This document shows positions 1 through 5,092 of a DNA stretch of 5,103 nucleotides, piece by piece. The number at the start of each line of letters is the position of its first letter. The stretch's first letter is position 1. This stretch comes from Thermoplasmatota archaeon (GTDB taxonomy: Archaea; Thermoplasmatota; Thermoplasmata; Methanomassiliicoccales; Methanomassiliicoccaceae), in assembly GCA_022709105.1 (NCBI GenBank), contig JAKIXL010000113.1, forward strand, positions 1-5,103, read 5' to 3'. A program made the translations under genes and the position numbers. The notes beneath the pieces were generated by a model. It did not search any database, was not told the DNA's origin, and was given only the letters and a program-made list of their open reading frames with translations.

Positions 1-65
1 AAGAGCATTTCAGCGGCGACGGCAGCCGACGCCTCGAAGCCGTGGACGTCCCTCCCAGGCGTCAT
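1..65 (-). CDS. 5' end of an unidentified gene coupled to the exonuclease gene (partial)
   Basis: An ATG at 65-63 overlaps the TGA stop (64-62) of the upstream exonuclease gene as ATGA, the classic sign of translational coupling in an archaeal operon. Reading on to the window edge gives MTPGRDVHGFEASAAVAAEML, then a cut codon, with no stop. A GAGGA Shine-Dalgarno-like element (79-75) lies 9 bases before the ATG. Third codon positions are mostly G or C, like the neighbouring genes. The remaining 21 residues are too few to recognise a family, so no function is proposed. A plus-strand reading of the same bases is also open and GC-rich at third positions, so a convergent gene tail is the alternative. 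The coupled start with a ribosome binding site makes the minus-strand reading the better one. Confidence 0.62.
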   Translation of the reverse strand, partial: MTPGRDVHGFEASAAVAAEML

Positions 66-835
66 GCGCGGCAATCCTCGCAGAAGCTGGCTATGCGGCC
101 CCTGAGCACACCGTAGACATGATCGGCGATGGGGCGCAGGTTCACGGTGTCCTCCTCGTTATATCTCTTGAGGAGCTTCAAGGCGTTCTTGCTTCCCGAC
201 CGCTCCCACGCCCTCCATAGATATACGGCCTCTTCCCCGGTGACGTACTCCACCTCCCTTGCCCGGCACATGCCGAGCTGCTTCTCGACGGACTTCAGTC
301 CCCCTGCGAGCCCGATCCGGCGGCAGGCATGCCGCAGGTCGAAGTGGGGGACCCGGGGTACCATCAAAGGATAATGGAATCCCAGGATGGGAAGGTCGAA
401 AGAACTGCCGTTGAAGGTGACAAGAAGCTTCACTCCGTCAAGGGCCTTGGCGAGAGAGGCGGAGGTAAGGTCCTGGCCCCTGACCAGGGTGGTCGAACAT
501 CCGTCGCGGTAGATCCCTACGACGGTGACGTTCGCGTACGCCGCGCGCCCGTCCGTCTCGATATCAAGGTAGGCCGCGTCCCTTTTAAACCGTTCATAAA
601 GCCTCCAGTGCTCGGCAGTTGGCAATATCTTGGAGAAATAGTCGGTCAATCCTCGTTCGAGAAAACCATCGGCCCGATCGAGGTGTCGGTCCATGGCCTC
701 CTTCCTCTGGGCCGATATCCCTTTGACCTTCATCTCTCCGCGGAACTCATCCCAGTCCCGGACCCCGCTCTTCCATAGGTTCCTCTCCTTACCGTTCCCC
801 ACTGAGGGCAGGATCTGAAATGTGTTCCGGATCAC
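62..835 (-). CDS. Ribonuclease H-like (DEDDy exonuclease fold) protein, YprB/RNase_H_2 type
   Basis: This is a 257-residue protein of the archaeal RNase H-like/YprB family, a predicted 3'-5' exonuclease fold acting on nucleic acid in the cytoplasm; the exact substrate is not known. The N-terminus (about 1-35, MIRNTFQILPSVG then LWKSGVRDWDEF) has the helix-hairpin-helix-like opening usual in archaeal members. The nuclease domain covers about 88-245. Metal-binding candidates are D91 and E93 (YLDIETDG), D147 in TFNGSSFDLP, D166 (HFDLRHA) and D229 in YNEEDTVNL. The Y225/D229 spacing fits the DEDDy subclass, and GGLKSVE (178-184) is also typical. The start is GTG (835-833). It is preferred to the internal Met35 because the family N-terminus begins there; only a weak AGAGG precedes it. 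It is divergent from the phosphoesterase gene and coupled by ATGA to the gene leaving the window. The fold call is firm; the biological role is open. Confidence 0.88.
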   Translation of the reverse strand: MIRNTFQILPSVGNGKERNLWKSGVRDWDEFRGEMKVKGISAQRKEAMDRHLDRADGFLERGLTDYFSKILPTAEHWRLYERFKRDAAYLDIETDGRAAYANVTVVGIYRDGCSTTLVRGQDLTSASLAKALDGVKLLVTFNGSSFDLPILGFHYPLMVPRVPHFDLRHACRRIGLAGGLKSVEKQLGMCRAREVEYVTGEEAVYLWRAWERSGSKNALKLLKRYNEEDTVNLRPIADHVYGVLRGRIASFCEDCRA

Positions 836-957
836 AAAGCCTCTTGCCCCGCCTCGGTTGATACATCTTTCGGAGGGCCTGTCGAAAGTGCGGAGATAAA
901 GTACAAATAGTGTTCCTTGTTTGAAACATTGCCTGAAAGGGCTGGACCGTTAAATGC
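836..957. promoter_or_regulatory. Divergent intergenic promoter region
   Basis: These 122 bases separate the divergent exonuclease and phosphoesterase starts and should hold both promoters. The only AT-rich core is 893-910 (GATAAAGTACAAATAG on plus; CTATTTGTACTTTATC on minus). It could act as a weak TATA element in either direction, about 50 bases before the plus-strand ATG and about 60 before the minus-strand GTG. Neither reading is a strong match to the archaeal TTTAWATA box. No clear dyad is present. Confidence 0.3.
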
Positions 958-1683
958 ATGGATGAAATGGAGGTATTCGAGAACGTGTTCATCTCCTCTG
1001 ACCTATGCCTGCATCTTCCTGAGGAGAGGACGGTCGTCATCGCCGACCTCCATATCGGATATGAATCTGCCCTGGAGGCCGATGGGGTCCATATACCAAG
1101 GATCCAGACTAACGCGGTCATAAGTTCCCTGAACAGGCTAGTGGACAAGCACGAGCCCGATCGCTTGGTCGTCCTGGGTGACCTGAAGCACGAGTTCAGC
1201 CGTAACCTTGGACAGGAGATGAAAGATGTCCGCGCAGTGCTGGACAGTGTCTCAGATCGGACCGAGATAGTTCTGGTCAAAGGCAATCACGATAATTATA
1301 TCGAGAACATAGTCTCCCGCATACAGGTCCCTGTGGTGCCTCGATATAGGGCGGCAGGGGTTACGTTCGTCCACGGCCACACGCCATGCTCGGATCGACC
1401 CCTGGTGATGGCGCATGAGCATCCTTCCATAAAGATCGTGGACCGGGTAGGAGCATACCTCAAGTTGCCTTGTCATGTCTGGCTCAAGAACGAGCGCGTC
1501 CTCGTTCTCCCGGCATACAGCCCTCTCGCATCGGGAACGGACCTTACCGGCATACATTCGAACGACTGCCTGTCGCCTGTCCTTAGGGACTGTGATGTTC
1601 GCAACGCCGAAATTTTCGCATGCAGCGACATAGGCCTGTTGCCGCTTGGTAGATTATCTTCATTAGATGGTTTCAGGCTTTAG
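958..1683 (+). CDS. Archaeal SbcD-related metallophosphoesterase (MJ0037-type)
   Basis: This 241-residue calcineurin-like phosphoesterase resembles the archaeal SbcD-related group. Such enzymes use two metal ions to cleave phosphodiesters or phosphomonoesters; the substrate of this group is not established, though a DNA repair link is often assumed. All metal-site motifs are present in order: D30 and H32 (IADLHIG), G74-D75 with K77-H78 (VLGDLKHEF), G109-N110-H111-D112 (KGNHDN), and H139-G-H141 (VHGHTP). The late LPAYSPL (185-190) and the final LLPLGRLSSL match the usual C-terminus, so the protein appears complete. ATG 958 was chosen; ATG 967 (Met4) is an in-frame alternative. No strong ribosome binding site lies upstream, the nearest purine run being GAAAGGG at 935-941. 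The stop is TAG, a codon that can encode pyrrolysine in some methylotrophic methanogens, but the family C-terminus argues that it is a true stop. Confidence 0.87.
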   Translation: MDEMEVFENVFISSDLCLHLPEERTVVIADLHIGYESALEADGVHIPRIQTNAVISSLNRLVDKHEPDRLVVLGDLKHEFSRNLGQEMKDVRAVLDSVSDRTEIVLVKGNHDNYIENIVSRIQVPVVPRYRAAGVTFVHGHTPCSDRPLVMAHEHPSIKIVDRVGAYLKLPCHVWLKNERVLVLPAYSPLASGTDLTGIHSNDCLSPVLRDCDVRNAEIFACSDIGLLPLGRLSSLDGFRL

Positions 1684-1712
1684 CGGATACGAGGTTCGTA
1701 GGCACGAGCAAA

Positions 1713-1755
1713 GGGGCCTAAACCCCGTTAACTGGCATCTAGGGCCGGCCCTTTT
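1713..1755 (+). terminator. Hairpins and T-run after the phosphoesterase gene
   Basis: Two short GC hairpins follow the stop. GGGG (1713-1716) pairs with CCCC (1723-1726) across a 6-base loop. The self-complementary GGGCCGGCCC (1742-1751) runs straight into TTTT (1752-1755). A GC palindrome followed by T residues suits transcription termination before the corrinoid gene promoter. Archaeal terminators need only the T-run, which is short here, so the call is moderate. Confidence 0.4.
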
Positions 1756-1808
1756 CGATGCAACATTGTAACAATCGTTTTAGAAAAAACTTTTGTCAGG
1801 CTTGAAAT

Positions 1809-1842
1809 TTTAACCGGCGTTAAACATGGATGGTCCATCCAT
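1809..1842. promoter_or_regulatory. Pair of adjacent dyads upstream of the corrinoid gene promoter, possible operator
   Basis: Two perfect inverted repeats sit back to back, one base apart. The first is TTTAAC-CGGC-GTTAAA (1809-1824, 6-base arms). The second is ATGGATGG-T-CCATCCAT (1826-1842, 8-base arms around one base). The second also forms part of a CCAT triplet repeat (1835-1846). They end about 10 bases before the TATA box at 1852-1860, where an archaeal regulator could contact TFB/TBP. Dimeric regulator binding is an inference; the symmetry is seen directly. Confidence 0.45.
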
Positions 1843-1851
1843 CCATAAAAG

Positions 1852-1860
1852 ATTTTAATA
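1852..1860 (+). promoter_or_regulatory. TATA box of the corrinoid protein gene
   Basis: ATTTTAATA, preceded by the A-rich stretch AAAAG as a possible BRE, lies 56 bases before the ATG. With the usual archaeal spacing this predicts transcription start near 1880-1885 and a leader of about 30-35 bases that carries the GGAGG ribosome binding site. This is the best TATA match in the intergenic region; TTTTAA at 1808-1813 is a weaker alternative. Confidence 0.55.
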
Positions 1861-1915
1861 CGAGGCAACCATATCCAAATTCAAACTCTTTGTCATTTGA
1901 GGAGGGAATCAAAGT

Positions 1916-2554
1916 ATGAGCAACGAGATACTTGACAAGTTAGCTGATGTCGTAGTGAAGGGGAAGATCAAGGAAGCCAAGCCCCTTGCAGAGCAGGCCT
2001 TGGCCGCTGGGATCGACCCCAAGGTAATCATCTTCGACAGCTTGAGCAAGGCTATGGGAGTTGTAGGCCAGAAGTACGAGAGCAAGCAGTACTTCCTGCC
2101 CCAGGTCCTTCTGTCCGCTCAGACCATGTACCAGGCCCTGGATGTCACCCTGCCCAAGCTGAAGGTTGACGCCAACGCTATTCCTGGAAAGGTCGTCATC
2201 GCTGTTGTTGAGGGCGATGTGCATGATATCGGAAAGAACATCGTGAAGGCCATGCTGACCGGTGCCGGCCTGACATTGTTCGACATGGGCCGTGACGTCC
2301 CCGTCAAGAACCTGGTCGAGAAGGCCAAGTCCGAGGGCGCCCAGATCCTTGCCACCTCCACCCTGATGACCCCCACCCTGGCGGGCATGAAGGAGATCGA
2401 GAAGATGCTGACCGAGGGCGGCATGAAGGGCAAGGTAAAGACCATGATCGGTGGCGGCGCTACCTCCGCGGACTTTGCCAAGAGCATCGGCGCAGACGGC
2501 TGGGCTTACGACGCTGTCGAGGCCGTGGCTGTTGTTCAGGGCCTGCTGAAGTAA
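1916..2554 (+). CDS. Methyltransferase corrinoid protein (MtbC/MttC/MtaC-like, substrate unassigned)
   Basis: This is a 212-residue cytoplasmic corrinoid protein. It carries a cobalt-bound methyl group between a substrate-specific methyltransferase and a second methyltransferase that feeds coenzyme M, or an equivalent acceptor. Residues about 1-85 form the helical cap domain (B12-binding-2), including YFLPQVLLSAQTM (59-71). Residues about 92-212 form the Rossmann-like B12 domain. D101-V-H103-D-I-G106 in EGDVHDIGKNIV is the base-off/His-on motif, with H103 the cobalt ligand. ATSTLMTPT (146-154), IGGGATS (178-184) and IGADGWAYDA (191-200) are the other B12-site signatures. Length is normal for the family. 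An ideal GAGGAGG (1899-1905) precedes the ATG. Every Lys, Asn, Gln and Tyr codon ends in G or C (AAG, AAC, CAG, TAC), as in very highly expressed genes. No methyltransferase lies next to it, so methylamine, methanol, methylthiol or another methyl donor cannot be chosen from this window. Confidence 0.93.
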   Translation: MSNEILDKLADVVVKGKIKEAKPLAEQALAAGIDPKVIIFDSLSKAMGVVGQKYESKQYFLPQVLLSAQTMYQALDVTLPKLKVDANAIPGKVVIAVVEGDVHDIGKNIVKAMLTGAGLTLFDMGRDVPVKNLVEKAKSEGAQILATSTLMTPTLAGMKEIEKMLTEGGMKGKVKTMIGGGATSADFAKSIGADGWAYDAVEAVAVVQGLLK

Positions 2555-2569
2555 ACCCATCACTTAACT

Positions 2570-2602
2570 GAGGGGCTCCATCCCCTCTACCTTCATGTTT
2601 TT
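2570..2602 (+). terminator. Terminator-like hairpin after the corrinoid gene
   Basis: GAGGGG (2570-2575) pairs perfectly with CCCCTC (2582-2587) across the loop CTCCAT, 15 bases after the TAA stop. The T-run TTTTT follows at 2598-2602. The gap of about 10 bases between stem and T-run is longer than in bacterial terminators, but T-runs alone can terminate archaeal RNA polymerase. The same T-rich stretch may double as the next gene's TATA element. Confidence 0.45.
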
Positions 2603-2606
2603 ATTC
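2597..2606 (+). promoter_or_regulatory. Possible TATA box of the NHEJ polymerase gene
   Basis: GTTTTTATTC lies 54 bases before the ATG and would place transcription start near 2628-2632, giving a leader of about 30 bases. AGAATATTAC (2617-2626) is an alternative that would put the start very near the ATG. Either fits poorly with the strict consensus, so this is tentative. Confidence 0.35.
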
Positions 2607-2660
2607 ATCGTATCCTAGAATATTACATCTGCCGCCTCCGCATGGGCGGGAGGGAGCGCG

Positions 2661-3548
2661 ATGTCAGATTATGGCGGTTTCCAAGTGAAAGTTACCAACA
2701 GCTCCAAGATGATGTATCCTCGAGATGGAATAACCAAGGGAGATATGGTGAGCTATTACTCAATGATATCCTCGGTAATGTTGCCCCATGTCCGGGACCG
2801 CCCGGTGTCCATGCTCCGCTATCCGAACGGGATCGATGGAGAGAGCTTCTTCCAGAAGCAGGTCCCGGACCATTTTCCCGAATGGTTCGCGACCGTCAAG
2901 GTCAGGAAGAAGGGTGGGCAGGTCATCCATGCGATGGTCCAGAAGGAGGCGGACCTAGCGTACCTTGCCAACTACGCTTGCATAACGCCACACGTTTGGT
3001 TGAGCCGTGCAGGCTCTCTCGAGCGGCCGGACAGGTTGACGCTGGATATGGACCCCTTTGATGATGACTTCATCACAGTGAAGGATGCCGCCCTTGCAGC
3101 AGCCTCCGAGCTGAGGCCGCTGGGCCTTAAACCCTTCGTTATGACCACTGGTTCTCGAGGTCTTCACGTGACCGTTCCTTTGGACCGGACAGCTCCGTTC
3201 GGAGAGGCCCTATCCCTGGCCAAGGAGGTGGCGGACAGGATGGTCGAGGGGGACGATCGCTTCACGACCGAGCGATCGAAGGCGGACCGCAATGGCAGGC
3301 TGTTGGTAGACGTTTTCCGAAATGCCTACGGGCAGACGGCGGTCCCGCCCTACGCGCTCCGGGCCCGAGACGGGGCTCCCGTAGCGACCCCTCTCCATTG
3401 GGAAGAACTGGAGGATCCCGGGCTAACCTCCAGACGGTTCAATATGCGTACGGTCTTTGAACGCCTTAGGGCCAGAGGGGACCCATGGTCAGAGATAGAG
3501 CGCCACGCCAGCTCGATAAAGGATGCGGCGGACAGGATGAGAAAGTGA
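2661..3548 (+). CDS. ligD: Stand-alone LigD-type NHEJ polymerase (archaeo-eukaryotic primase fold)
   Basis: This 295-residue protein corresponds to the polymerase domain of bacterial LigD without the ligase and phosphoesterase domains. Family members fill gaps and add nucleotides, often ribonucleotides, at broken DNA ends. The conserved N-terminal block MMYPRDGITKGDMVSYY (17-33) is followed by LANYACITPHVWLSR (102-116). The catalytic DxD is D129/D131 in LDMDP. TTGSRGLHVTVPL (162-174) is the triphosphate-binding motif, and the third acidic residue is D217 in LLVDVFRN. PPYALRARDGAPVATPLHWEEL (229-250) is the usual closing block. All catalytic residues are intact and length matches a free polymerase domain (about 290-300). 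GGAGG (2649-2653) lies 7 bases before the ATG. No Ku, ligase or phosphoesterase gene lies in the window; known archaeal NHEJ systems do use separate proteins. The symbol is used for the polymerase domain only. Confidence 0.9.
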   Translation: MSDYGGFQVKVTNSSKMMYPRDGITKGDMVSYYSMISSVMLPHVRDRPVSMLRYPNGIDGESFFQKQVPDHFPEWFATVKVRKKGGQVIHAMVQKEADLAYLANYACITPHVWLSRAGSLERPDRLTLDMDPFDDDFITVKDAALAAASELRPLGLKPFVMTTGSRGLHVTVPLDRTAPFGEALSLAKEVADRMVEGDDRFTTERSKADRNGRLLVDVFRNAYGQTAVPPYALRARDGAPVATPLHWEELEDPGLTSRRFNMRTVFERLRARGDPWSEIERHASSIKDAADRMRK

Positions 3549-3555
3549 AAGGCCT

Positions 3556-3570
3556 GGCCCAGAAAGGGCC
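3556..3570 (+). terminator. Short hairpin after the NHEJ polymerase gene
   Basis: GGCCC (3556-3560) pairs with GGGCC (3566-3570) across the loop AGAAA, starting 8 bases after the TGA stop. No T-run follows, so it may only stabilise the 3' end. Confidence 0.25.
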
Positions 3571-3689
3571 GACCATCGACCATGCTGTATCGAGACCATA
3601 TTTAAGGCAGAACGGAACCCCCCCCGCAACGCCATCCATGAAAGGACATCACCGAAATTCCGCGCATGGACCGAGCGACCAAAAATTTG

Positions 3690-3706
3690 GATATATCTAT
3701 TTATAG
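3690..3706 (+). promoter_or_regulatory. TATA box region of fprA
   Basis: The stretch GATATATCTATTTATAG contains two overlapping TATA-like cores (ATATAT at 3691-3696 and TATTTATAG at 3698-3706). The second predicts transcription start near 3727-3730, leaving a leader of about 75 bases before the ATG at 3803. Confidence 0.55.
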
Positions 3707-3707
3707 T

Positions 3708-3776
3708 GCCATGATGGAAACATAGAGCGATTTCCCATCATGAGGGCGCTTCAAATACGGCAGAGGCCATGATGGG
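3708..3776. repeat. Three-copy CATGATGG motif (two direct, one inverted) in the fprA promoter/leader
   Basis: GCCATGATGG occurs at 3708-3717 and again at 3766-3775. Its inverse CCCATCATG lies between them at 3734-3742. Copies 1 and 2 can pair as CATGATGG/CCATCATG, extended by AAA/TTT past one bulged C, around a 10-base loop. Copies 2 and 3 can instead pair as a 9-base stem (3734-3742 with 3768-3776). The two pairings share the middle copy and exclude each other. Copy 1 falls between the TATA box and the predicted transcription start, and copies 2 and 3 fall in the leader. A multi-site operator or an RNA switch are both possible readings. Confidence 0.55.
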
Positions 3777-3802
3777 TATGGAACGAAAGGAGCGTGAATG
3801 TG

Positions 3803-5023
3803 ATGAAAAAGCTTGTTAAGAACAATGTTTACTGGGTTGGAAAGGTTGATTGGGAACTCCAAAAGTTCCACGGAAATGAGTATTCCACTCATGAGGGATC
3901 TACATACAACTCCTACTTGGTCCAAGAAGAAAAGAACGTCCTGATCGACACGGTCTGGTCTCCTTTCGCGGATGAGTTCGTGGAGAACCTGGCCAAGGAG
4001 ATCGACCTCCAAAAGATAGACATCGTAATAGCCAACCACGGCGAGGTGGACCATAGCGGGGCCTTGCCTGCTCTAATGAAGCACATACCGGACAAGCCCA
4101 TCTATTGCACGGCCAATGCGGTAAGGTCCCTTAAGGGACAATATCACCAGGATTGGAACTTTAAGGTCGTGAAGACCGGTGATAAGATCGATATTGGAAA
4201 TGGAAAGGAACTCATTTTCCTTGAGATGACGATGCTGCATTGGCCTGACAGCATGGCGACCTATTTGACCAAGGACAACATCCTGTTCAGCAACGATGCG
4301 TTCGGCCAGCATCTGGCGACAGAGAAACTATTCAATGATCAGGTCGACCAGTGCAGCCTATATAATGAGTCCATAAAATACTACGCGAACATATTGACCC
4401 CGTTCAGCCCTATCTTGAAGAAAAAGATCGAGGAGGTCGTTGCCCTTAACCTCCCGATCGAAATGATCGCGACGAGCCACGGAGTTATCTGGAGGGACGA
4501 TCCCTCTCAGATTATCCAAAGATATGCTCAGTGGTCGAACGATTATCAAGAGGACCAGATTACCGTCATTTACGACACCATGTGGAATGGTACCAAAAAG
4601 CTCGCTGAGAAGATATCGGAAGGCATCGCCCTGGAGGACCCTGGTTCGGTCGTAAAGATGTTCAACCTTACAAAATATGATGAGAACGACCTTATCACCG
4701 AGGTATTCAGGTCCAAGGCGGTCGTCATCGGATCACCGACGATATCCAAGAGCATACTCCACTCGGTCGCAGGCTTCATCCATCTTATGAAGGAGCTTAG
4801 GTTCAAGGGGAAAAAGGCCGCCGCCTTTGGCTGCTATGGCTGGAGCGGAGAATCGGTAAAGGAGATCAATGCGCTGTTGGCAGGCGCCGGCTTCGAGGTG
4901 GTCAGCGAGGGGTACAAGAACCAGTGGAACCCCGACCTCGACGCACAAAAGGCAGCGATAGAATATGGTAGAACGTTGGCAAGGTCGTTTGCCAAGCAGG
5001 CCGTCGAGGGTAAGGATCGATAA
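3803..5023 (+). CDS. fprA: F420H2 oxidase, A-type flavodiiron protein FprA
   Basis: FprA reduces O2 to water with electrons from reduced coenzyme F420, protecting a strict anaerobe from oxygen; it is a soluble cytoplasmic enzyme. The 406-residue protein has an N-terminal metallo-beta-lactamase-like diiron domain (about 1-250) and a C-terminal flavodoxin domain (about 253-400), the normal A-type layout and length. Iron ligands are H79, E81, D83 (ANHGEVDHSG), H146 (MLHWPDSM), D165 (SNDAFGQH) and H226 (ATSHGVIWR), at the positions classic for the family. The FMN site is seen in YDTMWNGTKKLA (257-268), IGSPTISKS (309-317) and FGCYGWSGE (342-350). ATG 3803 is chosen because GGAG (3789-3792) lies 10 bases before it. 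The upstream GTG 3794 would leave only one base of spacing; GTG 3800 is possible. The gene uses more AAA and AAT codons than the corrinoid gene. It has its own promoter region and stands alone. Confidence 0.95.
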   Translation: MKKLVKNNVYWVGKVDWELQKFHGNEYSTHEGSTYNSYLVQEEKNVLIDTVWSPFADEFVENLAKEIDLQKIDIVIANHGEVDHSGALPALMKHIPDKPIYCTANAVRSLKGQYHQDWNFKVVKTGDKIDIGNGKELIFLEMTMLHWPDSMATYLTKDNILFSNDAFGQHLATEKLFNDQVDQCSLYNESIKYYANILTPFSPILKKKIEEVVALNLPIEMIATSHGVIWRDDPSQIIQRYAQWSNDYQEDQITVIYDTMWNGTKKLAEKISEGIALEDPGSVVKMFNLTKYDENDLITEVFRSKAVVIGSPTISKSILHSVAGFIHLMKELRFKGKKAAAFGCYGWSGESVKEINALLAGAGFEVVSEGYKNQWNPDLDAQKAAIEYGRTLARSFAKQAVEGKDR

Positions 5024-5057
5024 AAAAATGATACGCCCGGTCGATCTCTGATAATAT

Positions 5058-5092
5058 CCTATCGCCCCCTGATAGGTTGAGGGGATGCCCTC
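5058..5092 (+). terminator. Tandem hairpins downstream of fprA
   Basis: CCTATC (5058-5063) pairs with GATAGG (5071-5076) across a C-rich 7-base loop. Two bases later GAGGG (5079-5083) pairs with CCCTC (5088-5092) across GATG. The stop itself runs into seven A residues on the plus strand. No T-run follows the hairpins within the window, so they may mark a transcript end or belong to the leader of the next gene. The rest of 5024-5103 holds no supported gene. Confidence 0.3.

Larger units (their letters stand above)
3549..3802. promoter_or_regulatory. Upstream regulatory region of fprA
   Basis: This 254-base stretch has no convincing gene. It holds, in order: a small hairpin (3556-3570), a TATA-like TATTTAA (3599-3605), a run of eight C (3618-3625), a second strong AT-rich promoter core (3690-3706), a three-copy CATGATGG motif (3708-3776), and the GGAG ribosome binding site of fprA (3789-3792). 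A 22-codon reading from ATG 3638 to TAG 3704-3706 exists, but it has no ribosome binding site and is not credited as a gene. Confidence 0.5.

Noticed and set aside
329..778. Plus-strand open frame of 149 codons opposite the exonuclease gene
   Set aside because: It lies wholly inside a gene with clear catalytic motifs and has no recognisable domain.
789..1286. Minus-strand open frame of 165 codons spanning the divergent promoter region and the phosphoesterase start
   Set aside because: It overlaps both the exonuclease start and the phosphoesterase motifs, and its Ser/Arg/Thr-rich product looks like an antisense shadow.
1691..1730. GAGGTTCG followed by hairpin-forming bases, considered as a tRNA T-arm remnant or attachment site
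   Set aside because: No acceptor, D-arm or anticodon arm can be built around it, and no repeat of it was seen in the window.
1940..2563. Long open frame on the minus strand opposite the corrinoid gene (and another at 2119-2487)
   Set aside because: It mirrors the strong codon bias of the corrinoid gene; the translation is a low-complexity Gly/Leu/His-rich product with no family resemblance.
2642..3061. Plus-strand 139-codon frame starting just before the NHEJ polymerase ATG
   Set aside because: It is an out-of-frame reading of the polymerase gene; the ribosome binding site and motifs support the frame starting at 2661.
3485..3706. Plus-strand 73-codon frame overlapping the end of the NHEJ polymerase gene
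   Set aside because: Its first part is an out-of-frame reading of the polymerase gene, the rest crosses a hairpin and a C8 tract, and no ribosome binding site is present.
3794..3802. GTG 3794 as the fprA start
   Set aside because: Only one base would separate it from the GGAG element, and starting at ATG 3803 puts the iron ligands at the family's usual positions.
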